A DNA stretch of 64,000 nucleotides from the NCBI RefSeq assembly GCF_021026295.1, contig NZ_JAJNDA010000011.1:124001-188000 (forward strand). Direction: 5' to 3'. The notes beneath the pieces are model-generated. The model did no database searches, was not told the origin of the DNA, and saw only the letters and a program-made list of their open reading frames with translations. This document shows, piece after piece, positions 19,051 through 30,942 of this stretch; position 1 is the first letter of the stretch, and each line of letters starts with the position of its first letter. Made by a program: the position numbers and the translations under genes. The DNA is from Actinomycetospora soli (GTDB lineage Bacteria; Actinomycetota; Actinomycetes; Mycobacteriales; Pseudonocardiaceae).

Positions 19051-19512
19051 ATGAACGAACCGAGCGCCGGCGTCGAGCCCGGCGCCGAGGACCGGCTCGC
19101 CGCCGCGGTCGGCGCCCAGGTCCACCAGGTCAGCACCGCGATGCTGCGCGGCGGCCTCGTCCCGGCGGCCGTGGTGGCCGTGGTCGTGGTCGTCCTCGCC
19201 GGTGTCCTCGCGGGCACCGCCGGCCTGGGCACCGCCGTGTTCGGCGCCCTCGTGGCGCTCGCGGTGTGCGTCCTGGGCCCGCTGGTGATGCGCTGGACCG
19301 CGAGCTCCGCACCCGTCGTCGTCATGGGCATCGCCATGATCAGCCTCGTCACGAAGCTGGCCGTGCTGGCGGTGCTGCTGATCGTCCTCGACCGGCTCGA
19401 GCTGGTCGACACCCGGATCTTCGCGCTGGCCCTGGGGCCGGTGGCGCTCGTCTTCGTGCTCGGCGAGACGGTGGCCTTCGCCCGCACGAAGATCCCCACG
19501 ATCGCCGCGTGA
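19051..19512 (+). CDS. AtpI-like membrane protein upstream of the ATP synthase genes (Rv1303 position)
   Basis: 153 residues with four predicted membrane segments after a soluble N-terminus of about 35 residues: two around 37-60 and 62-80, then GIAMISLVTKLAVLAVLLIV and ALALGPVALVFVLGETVAFA. The ending AFARTKIPTIAA resembles the conserved protein encoded before atpB in mycobacteria. AtpI-type proteins help assemble the c-ring; that function is family knowledge, not visible here. It starts 17 nt after wecA. Confidence 0.75.
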   Translation: MNEPSAGVEPGAEDRLAAAVGAQVHQVSTAMLRGGLVPAAVVAVVVVVLAGVLAGTAGLGTAVFGALVALAVCVLGPLVMRWTASSAPVVVMGIAMISLVTKLAVLAVLLIVLDRLELVDTRIFALALGPVALVFVLGETVAFARTKIPTIAA

Positions 19513-19600
19513 CCGGTTCGCGTCGGGCGTCCGATTGCTCACCCGAACGGGCTGCATGTGACCTCCGACAGTCCGTAGTGGAACGTCGTGATCGTGCTGA

Positions 19601-19606
19601 TACAGT
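19601..19606 (+). promoter_or_regulatory. -10 hexamer of the atp operon
   Basis: TACAGT, 7 nt before the ATG at 19614, in the AT-richest stretch of this region. It is a likely operon promoter giving a leaderless first gene. Confidence 0.55.
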
Positions 19607-19613
19607 GCGCGCG

Positions 19614-19931
19614 ATGGCGCAGGACAGCCTCCGCGGTGATGCGGGTCGCACCTCCTCGGGTGGCTCCGCACACCCACCGGTGGCCGAGGGTTGGACCGTC
19701 CTGTCGCACCTCCTCGCCGGTTTCCTCCTCTTCGGGGGTATCGGGTGGGGCATCGATCTGCTGGTGGGTACACGCTGGGTGCTCCTCGTCGGGCTGTTGC
19801 TCGGCGGGGCTGCGTCCTTCGCGCTGATCTACATCCGATACCTTTACGTCCCGCCGGACACCCGTCCGGCCCAATCCCCTCCGCGTTCCGGTGACACGAC
19901 CGGGCAGCAGGACCGGAAGGAGCCCGGGTGA
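19614..19931 (+). CDS. AtpZ/AtpI-family protein
   Basis: 105 residues with two transmembrane helices (VLSHLLAGFLLFGGIGWGID and WVLLVGLLLGGAASFALIYI) separated by a short loop with LLVGTR, the standard AtpZ/AtpI hairpin, and a polar tail. Probable accessory factor of Fo assembly or ion supply. The ATG lies 7 nt after a TACAGT hexamer. The stop overlaps the atpB GTG (GTGA). It is the second AtpI-like gene in a row; the 19051 gene is a different, longer family. Confidence 0.82.
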   Translation: MAQDSLRGDAGRTSSGGSAHPPVAEGWTVLSHLLAGFLLFGGIGWGIDLLVGTRWVLLVGLLLGGAASFALIYIRYLYVPPDTRPAQSPPRSGDTTGQQDRKEPG

Positions 19932-20749
19932 TCTCGTCGTTGCCGACGTGGCTGATGCAGGCCCCTGAGCCGCCGGCCCCCGGCTTCAAGGCCCCGAGCG
20001 GCGAGGACTTCAACATCCCCCCGATGTTCGAGGGGGTGCCGGTCCTCGAGTACGTCGACAAGCCCGTCATCCAGCTGATCTTCAGCGTCGTCCTGATCCT
20101 GGGCTTCTTCACGATCGCCACGCGTTCCGCGCAATTGCTGCCGGGGCGCACGCAGTGGCTCGCCGAGAAGTTCCACGTGATGGTGCGTGATTCGATCGCC
20201 CGCGACAACATCGGGCCCGAGTTCCGCAAGTTCGTGCCCTACCTGGTGGCGCTCTTCGCGTTCCTCGTGGTGAACAACCTCTTCGGGATCATCCCGCTGA
20301 TCCAGTTCCCCACGTTCTCGCACCCGGGAATGGCGTACGCACTCGCGATCCTCACCTGGCTGATCTACAACATCGTCGGCATCCGCAAGCAGGGATTCGT
20401 CGGCTACATCCAGCTGATGACCTGGCCCCCCGGTGTGCCGGGCTGGGTCCGCATCATCCTCACCCCCATCGAGTTCCTGTCGAACATCCTGCTGCGTCCG
20501 GTGACCCTCGCGTTCCGGTTGTTCGGCAACATGTTCGCCGGGCACCTCGTGCTGCTGCTGTTCGTCTTCGGCGCCGAGTACATGCTGCTCATCGCCGACT
20601 CGGTGCTGCTGAACGTGCTCTCCGTGGGCTCGTTCGCGATGGCCCTGATCTTCACCGGGTTCGAGGCGTTCATCCAGCTGGTGCAGGCCTACATCTTCAC
20701 GATCCTCACGGCGTCCTACATCGGCGCCTCCCTGGCCGACGAGCACTAG
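19928..20749 (+). CDS. atpB: ATP synthase Fo subunit a
   Basis: Membrane stator subunit carrying the two proton half-channels. 273 residues. Seen: the essential arginine in [18 protein letters not shown] (about residue 190), [11 protein letters not shown], and the last helix [21 protein letters not shown]. The GTG overlaps the preceding stop. An internal start a few residues on cannot be excluded. Confidence 0.96.
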   Translation: MISSLPTWLMQAPEPPAPGFKAPSGEDFNIPPMFEGVPVLEYVDKPVIQLIFSVVLILGFFTIATRSAQLLPGRTQWLAEKFHVMVRDSIARDNIGPEFRKFVPYLVALFAFLVVNNLFGIIPLIQFPTFSHPGMAYALAILTWLIYNIVGIRKQGFVGYIQLMTWPPGVPGWVRIILTPIEFLSNILLRPVTLAFRLFGNMFAGHLVLLLFVFGAEYMLLIADSVLLNVLSVGSFAMALIFTGFEAFIQLVQAYIFTILTASYIGASLADEH

Positions 20750-20798
20750 CTCGCGGCTACACCACCGAACCTCCCGCACACCGCGAAAGGACGCTGGA

Positions 20799-21008
20799 AT
20801 GCTCTCCGGAAACCTGAACGTCGTCGGTTACGGTCTCTCGGCCATCGGCCCGGGTATCGGCGTCGGCATCGTCTTCGCCGCCTTCATCAACGGCGTCGCC
20901 CGCCAGCCCGAGGCCCGCGGCCAGCTGCAGTCGATCGCCTTCATCGGCTTCGCCCTCTCCGAGGCCCTCGCCATCCTGGGCCTGGTCCTCGCCTTCGCCC
21001 TCCAGTGA
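20799..21008 (+). CDS. atpE: ATP synthase Fo subunit c
   Basis: Proteolipid of the rotating ring; 69 residues, two helices. Glycine-rich helix 1 ([13 protein letters not shown]), polar loop ARQPEA, and helix 2 with the proton-binding carboxylate Glu55 in [11 protein letters not shown]. The ATG has AAAGGA about 8 nt upstream. In mycobacteria the equivalent glutamate region is the bedaquiline site. Confidence 0.96.
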   Translation: MLSGNLNVVGYGLSAIGPGIGVGIVFAAFINGVARQPEARGQLQSIAFIGFALSEALAILGLVLAFALQ

Positions 21009-21015
21009 GCCGACC

Positions 21016-21030
21016 CCCGCGCACCGCGGG
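21016..21030 (+). other. small hairpin between atpE and atpF
   Basis: CCCGCG-CAC-CGCGGG, perfect 6-bp stem just after the atpE stop and before the atpF ribosome site. It could stabilise or attenuate the message to help give excess c subunit; inference. Confidence 0.45.
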
Positions 21031-21058
21031 CTGACTCCCTGACAGGCGGAGGAAGCAC

Positions 21059-21631
21059 ATGAACGTCATCGAGGTGGTGGCGCAGGAGGCCGGCGAGCCC
21101 GGCGCTGCGCTGCCCCACCTGGCCGAGATCGTCGTCGGCTTCATCGCGTTCGGGGTGCTCGTCTTCATCATCGGCAAGTACGTCTGGCCGTCGCTCGTCC
21201 GGTCCCACGACCAGGACGTGACCCGGCTGCGTGACGGGATGGAGCGGGCGCAGTCCGAGTACGACGACGCCCAGGCCCAGCTCGAGCGCTCGCGCGCCCG
21301 ACTGGCCGAGGTCGACAACGAGGCCGCGCGGATCCGGGACGACGCCCGGGCCGACGCGGAGCGCATCAAGTCCGACCTCGCGGACAACGCCTCCGACGAG
21401 GCTGAGCGCATCAAGGCCCAGGGCCGGCAGAGCGTGGACGCCTCCCGGGCGCGCACGGTCTCCGAGCTGCGGTCCGAGGTGGGCGCGGGCTCCGTGGAGC
21501 TGGCGCGGCGCATCGTCGCCGCGTCGCTGTCCGACGACACCGCCAAGTCGCGGTCGGTCGACTCCTTCCTCGACAACCTCGAGGCGATGTCGGGCCGCTC
21601 CAACGGCTCCTCGAACGGGGTGAGCTCATGA
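21059..21631 (+). CDS. atpF: ATP synthase Fo subunit b
   Basis: Peripheral stalk subunit. 190 residues: one N-terminal membrane helix (EIVVGFIAFGVLVFIIGKYV, about 22-41), then a long charged amphipathic helix for dimerisation. The C-terminus is Ser/Asn-rich. GGAGGA precedes the ATG. The stop overlaps the atpH start (ATGA). Unlike mycobacteria, which also carry a b-delta fusion, b and delta are ordinary separate proteins here. Confidence 0.94.
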   Translation: MNVIEVVAQEAGEPGAALPHLAEIVVGFIAFGVLVFIIGKYVWPSLVRSHDQDVTRLRDGMERAQSEYDDAQAQLERSRARLAEVDNEAARIRDDARADAERIKSDLADNASDEAERIKAQGRQSVDASRARTVSELRSEVGAGSVELARRIVAASLSDDTAKSRSVDSFLDNLEAMSGRSNGSSNGVSS

Positions 21632-22482
21632 CCGCGGCGACGGGTACGGCCGGCGTGATCGCCGACTTCCGTGCCACCAGCCGGGACTCGCTGCAGGGCG
21701 TCCGTCGTCGGTTCGACGAGGTCACGCAGGGCGCCTCCTCGGGCGACCTCACGACCACCGGCGAGCAGCTCGACGCCGTGGCCGACCTGCTCGACCGCGA
21801 GGCCGTGCTGCGCCGGACGCTCGCCGACTCCTCGACGGCGCCGGAGGCCCGCGAGGGTCTCGCCGGGCGGATCTTCGACAACCAGGTCTCGCGGCCCGTG
21901 GCCGACGTGGTCAAGGGCGCGGCGCAGGCGTCGTGGTCGAAGCCCGCCGACCTGGTGCAGGCCGTCCGCGTGGTCGCCCGCGAGGCGCTCCTCGCGGCCG
22001 CCGAGGCCGACGGCCGGCTGGACGCGGTGGAGGACGAGCTCTTCCGCCTCGGCCGCATCGTCGGCGCGCAGCCCGACCTCGAGCGGCTGCTCGGCAGCCC
22101 GTCGGCGGACGCGCAGGGCAAGCAGAAGGTGCTCGACGACCTGCTGGCGGACAAGGCGGAGCCGATCACCCGCCGGCTCGCCGCGCAGCTCGTCGCCCAC
22201 CCCCTCACCCACCACGTCTCCTCGGGCCTGGAGCGGCTGGCCGAGCTGGCCGCCGACCGGCGTCAGCGGTCCGTCGCCACGGTGCGCTCCGCGGTCGAAC
22301 TCTCGGCCGAGCAGCAGGACCGGCTGGCCGGCGTCCTGGCGCGCATCTACGGGCGCGACATCACCGTGCACCTCGAGGTCGACCCGCAGCTGCTCGGCGG
22401 CCTGGTGATCCAGGTCGGCGACGAGGTCATCGACGGCAGCGCCGCGGGACACCTCGACGACCTGAACCGCCGGCTCGGGTAG
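21628..22482 (+). CDS. atpH: ATP synthase F1 subunit delta
   Basis: Links the peripheral stalk to the alpha/beta head. 284 residues, longer than the usual 180 owing to an N-terminal part typical of actinobacteria. The C-terminal signature is present: [39 protein letters not shown] and [17 protein letters not shown]. The ATG overlaps the atpF stop. Confidence 0.93.
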   Translation: MTAATGTAGVIADFRATSRDSLQGVRRRFDEVTQGASSGDLTTTGEQLDAVADLLDREAVLRRTLADSSTAPEAREGLAGRIFDNQVSRPVADVVKGAAQASWSKPADLVQAVRVVAREALLAAAEADGRLDAVEDELFRLGRIVGAQPDLERLLGSPSADAQGKQKVLDDLLADKAEPITRRLAAQLVAHPLTHHVSSGLERLAELAADRRQRSVATVRSAVELSAEQQDRLAGVLARIYGRDITVHLEVDPQLLGGLVIQVGDEVIDGSAAGHLDDLNRRLG

Positions 22483-22531
22483 CCGGAACCGAACACCTTT
22501 ACTTCTAGGACATCAAGCGAGAGCGGGAACC

Positions 22532-26672
<4,141 letters not shown>

Positions 26673-26674
26673 TC

Positions 26675-27079
26675 GTGGCCGAGATGCAGGTCGACGTCGT
26701 CGGCGTGGAGAAGAAGATCTGGTCCGGTGAGGCCTCCTTCGTCTCCGCCCGCACGGTCGAGGGGGCGATCGGAATCCTCCCCGGCCACGAGCCGCTCATC
26801 GCGCAGCTGCGCGAGGCGGGCGTGGTCCGGGTGGACCCGACCGACGGCGAGTCCTTCCACGTGGCCGCGTTCGGCGGCTTCCTGTCCGTGACCGCGGAGT
26901 CGGTCACGGTCCTCGCGGAGCTCGCGGAACTGGCCTCCGAGATCGACGTGGCCCAGGCCAAGGACGATCTCCGGGAGGCCGAGCACTACATCGGCGAGTC
27001 CGACGACCAGGAGTGGCGCGTGGCGCGCGACCGGGCCCGTGCCCGACTCCAGGCCGCGGGCGAGTCGGTGGAGCAGTAG
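26675..27079 (+). CDS. atpC: ATP synthase F1 subunit epsilon
   Basis: 134 residues. N-terminal beta-sandwich (MQVDVVGVEKKIWSGEA, GAIGILPGHEPLIAQL, FLSVTAESVTVLAE) and a short C-terminal helix pair (about 85-125). It inhibits hydrolysis and couples rotor movement. The GTG lies 2 nt after the atpD stop. It ends the ATP synthase genes. Confidence 0.94.
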   Translation: MAEMQVDVVGVEKKIWSGEASFVSARTVEGAIGILPGHEPLIAQLREAGVVRVDPTDGESFHVAAFGGFLSVTAESVTVLAELAELASEIDVAQAKDDLREAEHYIGESDDQEWRVARDRARARLQAAGESVEQ

Positions 27080-27121
27080 GAGCGCGCAGAGGGTGCAGGA
27101 CCGCACGCAGGACGACCACGC

Positions 27122-27586
27122 ATGACGACCACGGGGATGACGGTCGAGATCGTGCTGGTCGTCGTGGCGGCGGTCCTGCTCCTCGTCGCCCTCGTCGCGC
27201 TGCGCCGCCTCCAGTCGCTGCGCCGCGGCGGGGTGGACGTGGCCCTGCGCCGGGCCCTGCCGGCCGACGCGGTGACCGCGGCCGACGACCAGCGCGGCTG
27301 GCACTCCGGGATCGCGCGCTACCGCGGGGACCAGTTCCGCTGGTACCGCGTCAGCGGGCTGCGGTCCGGCCCGAACGTCGTGCTCGACCGCTTCGACGTC
27401 GAGATCGTCGACCGGCGCGCCCCGCGCGCCACGGAGCTGCACGCCCCCGGGTCGACCGTGCTGCGGTGCCGGACGGGGGAGGGCACCTTCGAACTCGCGA
27501 TGGGCGCCGACGTCGTCACCGGGTTCTCGTCCTGGCTGGAGGCCACGCCTCCCGGCCGCTCCACGGGGTACCGCCAGGCGAGCTGA
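27122..27586 (+). CDS. DUF2550 membrane-anchored protein
   Basis: 154 residues: an N-terminal transmembrane helix (VEIVLVVVAAVLLLVALVAL) followed by a basic beta-rich domain with GWHSGIARYRGDQFRWYRV, typical of DUF2550. Orthologues follow atpC in mycobacteria (Rv1312), hence a suspected but unproven link to ATP synthase. The ATG at 27122 is used; one at 27137 would still keep the helix. Confidence 0.85.
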   Translation: MTTTGMTVEIVLVVVAAVLLLVALVALRRLQSLRRGGVDVALRRALPADAVTAADDQRGWHSGIARYRGDQFRWYRVSGLRSGPNVVLDRFDVEIVDRRAPRATELHAPGSTVLRCRTGEGTFELAMGADVVTGFSSWLEATPPGRSTGYRQAS

Positions 27587-27612
27587 GCGGATCATCCGTG
27601 CCGTGACGATGC

Positions 27613-27626
27613 GTGACGGGCGTCAC
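27613..27626 (+). promoter_or_regulatory. inverted repeat at the promoter of the 27668 gene
   Basis: GTGACG-GG-CGTCAC, perfect 6-bp arms, centred about 18 nt upstream of a TACTCT hexamer (27638-27643), where the -35 would be. Possible operator. Confidence 0.4.
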
Positions 27627-27667
27627 CCACTCGGCCATACTCTCGTCCCTGGGGGCGAGGGGGACGC

Positions 27668-28573
27668 ATGGACGCACTGCGCATGCTGTGGGGGACTCCG
27701 CACGACGAGGCGGTGGACCTGACCGACCTGGCGGTGGTCGACCACGCCGAGGAGCTGGGGCGACGGCACGTGTCCTCCCTGCCGGAGGTCGGGTCACGCG
27801 TCCGCGCGAGCGACGGCGGACGCTTCGTCCTCGCGCGCGACCGGCACGACGACGCCGACGACCCGGAGGTGGACGCCGCGGTCCGGCTGGACGTCGTGGA
27901 CACCCGCGACGACGGTCGACGGACCCGGACGCGCGTCCGCTCCTGGCGCGGGGCGGCGACCCGGGTGGAGGGCGCGCGGGCGTGGGTCCTGGTCGACGTC
28001 GAGGTCCTCGCGCCCCGGGCCGGGGACGGCACCGCACCCGCGGTGCCCGACTTCGTGCCGTGGCTCCTCGCCCGGGTGCCCGGCTCGTGCGGCGGGGTCC
28101 CGCTCACCGCGACGGTGCTGCGCCGGACCGGGGCGGCCGGCGGCGCGGCGGTCCGTGCGCTGCTCGACCGGCACCGACCCGTCGTCGTGATCGGTGGGGT
28201 GGGGCCGGACGACCCGGGGCGGTGGCGGCGCGTCGAGACCGCCGCCCACCAGGTGGCGCGGGCCGTGGCCGGGCTGGCCCCGGTCGTCCTCGTCGACGCC
28301 GAGGCGGCGGACGCCCTCGGACGGGCCCTCCCGCCGGGCGGGATGCGCGTGTGGCCGGGCGACGGGCGCGTCGTGCCCCTCGGCCCGGACGAGGTCGCCC
28401 GGCCGACCGCGGCCGCACGGACCGCCCTGGAGGTGCTGCGACCGGGGTCGTCCCGGGTGCCGGCGCCGTCGAGCCTGCGCCCGGCGCTGGACCGGCTCGG
28501 CCCCCAGGTGCCCGACGAGCTCGTCGAGAAGATGGCCGAGGTGCCGCGCGACCGCTACCCCTTCGACCCCTGA
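27668..28573 (+). CDS. protein of unknown function, 301 residues
   Basis: I do not recognise a family. No signal peptide or membrane helix. Residues 1-115 are rich in Asp, Arg and Val with DDGRRTRTRVRSWRG. Residues about 120-155 hold the protein's only Cys (VPGSCGGVPL). Residues about 165-240 look like an alpha/beta nucleotide- or cofactor-type fold (RPVVVIGGVGPDDPGRWRRV, APVVLVDAEAADALG). It ends RDRYPFDP. Start: ATG with a G-rich ribosome site (GAGGGGGAC) and a TACTCT hexamer upstream. Its last 19 nt overlap the convergent adenosyltransferase gene. Confidence 0.7.
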   Translation: MDALRMLWGTPHDEAVDLTDLAVVDHAEELGRRHVSSLPEVGSRVRASDGGRFVLARDRHDDADDPEVDAAVRLDVVDTRDDGRRTRTRVRSWRGAATRVEGARAWVLVDVEVLAPRAGDGTAPAVPDFVPWLLARVPGSCGGVPLTATVLRRTGAAGGAAVRALLDRHRPVVVIGGVGPDDPGRWRRVETAAHQVARAVAGLAPVVLVDAEAADALGRALPPGGMRVWPGDGRVVPLGPDEVARPTAAARTALEVLRPGSSRVPAPSSLRPALDRLGPQVPDELVEKMAEVPRDRYPFDP

Positions 28574-29145
28574 GCCTCCGGCCCGCCGGGCACCCAGAGG
28601 ACGTCACCGCCGGGGTTCGCGACGCGGCCGAGGATGAACAGCAGGTCCGAGAGGCGGTTCAGGTACCGCGCCGGGAGCGGGCTCGTGCGGTCCGGGTCGG
28701 CCTCGAGCACCGCCCACGTGCTCCGCTCGGCGCGCCGGCACACCACCCGGGCGACGTGCAGGTAGGCCGCGCCCGGCGTGCCGCCGGGCAGGATGAACGA
28801 GTCGAGCTTCGCCAGGTCCTCGTTGAACGCGTCGCACCACCCCTCGAGCCGCTCCACCTGGGCCTCGGTGACGCGCAGCGGCGGGTACTCCGGGTTCTCC
28901 GTGACCGGCGTGGCGAGGTCGGCGCCCACGTCGAACAGGTCGTTCTGGATCTGCTGCAGGGGCCCGACGAGCTGCTCGGGGAGGTTCCCGACGGCGAGGG
29001 CGACGCCGATCGCCGCGTTCGTCTCCTCCGAGTCGGCGTAGGCGCCCAGGCGCGGGTGCGTCTTCGGGACGCGGGAGAAGTCCGACAGGCCCGTGGTCCC
29101 GTCGTCCCCGGTGCGCGTGTAGATGCGGGTCAGGTGCACGGCCAT
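28555..29145 (-). CDS. PduO-type cob(I)alamin adenosyltransferase
   Basis: Converts cob(I)alamin plus ATP to adenosylcobalamin, the cofactor of acyl-CoA mutases. 196 residues. Seen: [21 protein letters not shown] near the N-terminus (ATP site), [32 protein letters not shown] (about 128-147), [10 protein letters not shown] and [14 protein letters not shown]. The ATG is chosen because a TAGACT hexamer lies 7 nt upstream; longer frames have no family match. It provides the cofactor for the ethylmalonyl-CoA mutase 1.8 kb away. Confidence 0.93.
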   Translation of the reverse strand: MAVHLTRIYTRTGDDGTTGLSDFSRVPKTHPRLGAYADSEETNAAIGVALAVGNLPEQLVGPLQQIQNDLFDVGADLATPVTENPEYPPLRVTEAQVERLEGWCDAFNEDLAKLDSFILPGGTPGAAYLHVARVVCRRAERSTWAVLEADPDRTSPLPARYLNRLSDLLFILGRVANPGGDVLWVPGGPEAQGSKG

Positions 29146-29152
29146 GCCGCGG

Positions 29153-29158
29153 AGTCTA
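29153..29158 (-). promoter_or_regulatory. -10 hexamer of the adenosyltransferase gene
   Basis: TAGACT on the minus strand, 7 nt before the ATG at 29145; leaderless arrangement. Confidence 0.55.
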
Positions 29159-29207
29159 GGTGCCCCGGCGGGCCCCGCCCGGCCGTCGTCGGTCCGGACG
29201 CGGCCGG

Positions 29208-29213
29208 TAGCGT
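29208..29213 (+). promoter_or_regulatory. -10 hexamer of murA
   Basis: TAGCGT, 8 nt before the GTG at 29222; leaderless arrangement. Confidence 0.5.
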
Positions 29214-29221
29214 CGCCGGAC

Positions 29222-30496
29222 GTGAACGAGCACTTCGTCGTGCGACCGGCCACCTCCCTCTCGGGGACGGTGGACGTCGTCGGCGCCAAGAACAGCGTGC
29301 TCAAGCTGATGGCGGCGGCGCTGCTCGCCGAGGGCCGGACGACGATCACGAACTGTCCGCAGATCCTCGACGTCCCGCTCATGGGCGACGTGCTGCGCAG
29401 CCTCGGGTGCGAGGTCGCGATCGACGGCGACGTCGTCGTCATCGACGTGCCCGCCCAGCTGAACCCGGAGGCCGACTACCGGTCGGTGTCGCGGCTGCGT
29501 GCGTCGGTGTGCGTGCTCGGCCCGCTGGTCGGACGCTGCCGGCGGGCGGTGGTGCCCCTGCCCGGCGGCGACGCGATCGGCTCCCGGCCCCTGGACATGC
29601 ACCAGGCGGGGCTGCGCCTGCTCGGCGCCCGGTCGGAGATCTCGCACGGCTGCGTCGTGGCCGAGGCCGGGGGCGAGACGTTGCGGGGCGCGCAGATCTG
29701 GCTCGACTTCCCGTCGGTGGGGGCGACCGAGAACATCCTCATGGCGGCGGTGTTCGCCGAGGGCACCACGGTGATCGACAACGCCGCGCGCGAGCCGGAG
29801 ATCGTCGACCTCGTGCGGATGCTGCAGGAGATGGGCGCCAAGATCTCCGGCGGCGGCACCTCCACGCTGACCGTGCAGGGCGGCGCCGAGCTCACGCCCA
29901 CCACCCACCGCGTCATCGGCGACCGCATCGTGGGCGCCACCTGGGCCTTCGCGGCCGTGATGACCGGCGGCGACGTCACCGTGCGCGGCGTCGACCCCCA
30001 CCACCTCGACCTCGTGCTGGACAAGCTCTCGCAGGCCGGCGCGGACACCGAGATCGTGGCCGAGGGCTTCCGGGTCCGGGGCGACGGGCGGCCGCGCTCG
30101 GTGGACTGGGTGACGCTGCCCTACCCGGGCTTCGCGACCGACCTCCAGCCGATGGCCATCGCCGTGTCCGCGGTGTCCGAGGGCACGTCGATGATCACCG
30201 AGAACATCTTCGAGGGCCGGTTCCGGTTCGTCGAGGAGATGGTCCGGCTCGGGGCGGACGCGCGCACCGACGGACACCACGCCGTGGTGCGCGGCGTCCG
30301 GCGCCTGTCCAGCGCCCCGGTGTGGGCCTCGGACATCCGGGCCGGCGCCGGCCTCGTGCTCGCCGGACTCGTGGCGGACGGCGAGACCGAGGTCTGGGAC
30401 GTCGCGCACATCGACCGTGGCTACCCGCTGTTCGTCGAGAACCTGCGGGCCCTCGGCGGCGACGTGGAGCGGGTCAACGCGCCTCCGGTGCGCTGA
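29222..30496 (+). CDS. murA: UDP-N-acetylglucosamine 1-carboxyvinyltransferase, Cys-to-Asp type
   Basis: First committed step of peptidoglycan synthesis. 424 residues in the EPSP-synthase-like fold. Seen: [30 protein letters not shown], and the active-site loop [17 protein letters not shown]. The loop residue is Asp117 where most bacteria have Cys; Asp is also found in M. tuberculosis and prevents fosfomycin alkylation. Start: GTG 8 nt after a TAGCGT hexamer, no ribosome site. It is divergent from the adenosyltransferase gene and closed by a hairpin. Confidence 0.96.
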   Translation: MNEHFVVRPATSLSGTVDVVGAKNSVLKLMAAALLAEGRTTITNCPQILDVPLMGDVLRSLGCEVAIDGDVVVIDVPAQLNPEADYRSVSRLRASVCVLGPLVGRCRRAVVPLPGGDAIGSRPLDMHQAGLRLLGARSEISHGCVVAEAGGETLRGAQIWLDFPSVGATENILMAAVFAEGTTVIDNAAREPEIVDLVRMLQEMGAKISGGGTSTLTVQGGAELTPTTHRVIGDRIVGATWAFAAVMTGGDVTVRGVDPHHLDLVLDKLSQAGADTEIVAEGFRVRGDGRPRSVDWVTLPYPGFATDLQPMAIAVSAVSEGTSMITENIFEGRFRFVEEMVRLGADARTDGHHAVVRGVRRLSSAPVWASDIRAGAGLVLAGLVADGETEVWDVAHIDRGYPLFVENLRALGGDVERVNAPPVR

Positions 30497-30501
30497 CGCA
30501 C

Positions 30502-30541
30502 GTGAGCACTTTCCGTGGCTCCGGCCACGGGAGGTGCTCAC
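30502..30541. terminator. bidirectional hairpin between murA and the 30538 gene
   Basis: Outer arms GTGAGCAC/GTGCTCAC, inner arms CGTGGC/GCCACG, 4-nt unpaired or mismatched steps. It lies 5 nt after the murA stop and contains the stop codon of the convergent gene, so it can serve both. Confidence 0.7.
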
Positions 30542-30831
30542 ATGCGCAGCACCACCCGGGCGTCGTCGGCGTCGCCGGGGAACACGAGCAGGTCCCAGCC
30601 CTCGGTGCCGTGCGCGATCGTCGCGCGGACCTTCTCGCGGGCCAGGCGGGCGGCCAGGACCTCGGCGGCCTCCCGGGTCGGGACCGTCGCGACCGTCTCG
30701 AGCAACCCGACGTCGCCACCCTCGCTCGGCATGGCCCCCGTCGGGCCGGAGCCGAAGGTGTAGCGCAGGAAGCCCGCCAGCAGGATGACGACGGCGATCG
30801 CCGTCAGGATCTCGCCGATGGAGCCGACCAT
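30538..30831 (-). CDS. small membrane protein with DUF2007-like domain
   Basis: 97 residues: one N-terminal transmembrane helix (IGEILTAIAVVILLAGFLRY), then a compact alpha/beta domain (TVATVPTREAAEVLAARLAR ... LLVFPGDADDARVVL) resembling DUF2007 putative signal-transducing domains. Function unknown. GGGAGG lies 6 nt before the ATG. Convergent with murA; its stop is within the shared hairpin. The family match is by pattern only. Confidence 0.65.
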   Translation of the reverse strand: MVGSIGEILTAIAVVILLAGFLRYTFGSGPTGAMPSEGGDVGLLETVATVPTREAAEVLAARLAREKVRATIAHGTEGWDLLVFPGDADDARVVLRM

Positions 30832-30942
30832 GTGATTCCTCCCGGGGCCATCGTGACCGATCCTGTGAAAAGCAGCATGTGCAGCGCCGACGCGACCCGC
30901 CGGTAACCTCCATGGGTCCGGTCCCTGCTCGGAGGTTCACCC

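Noticed and set aside
30904-30940. Translation-blocking hairpin AACCTCC/GGAGGTT over the ecm ribosome site
   Set aside because: The left arm coincides with the probable -10 TAACCT, so it would not be in the transcript.
30832-30942. Cobalamin riboswitch before ecm (and before ccr, 44977-45060)
   Set aside because: Leaders are too short and no B12-box-like sequence was seen.
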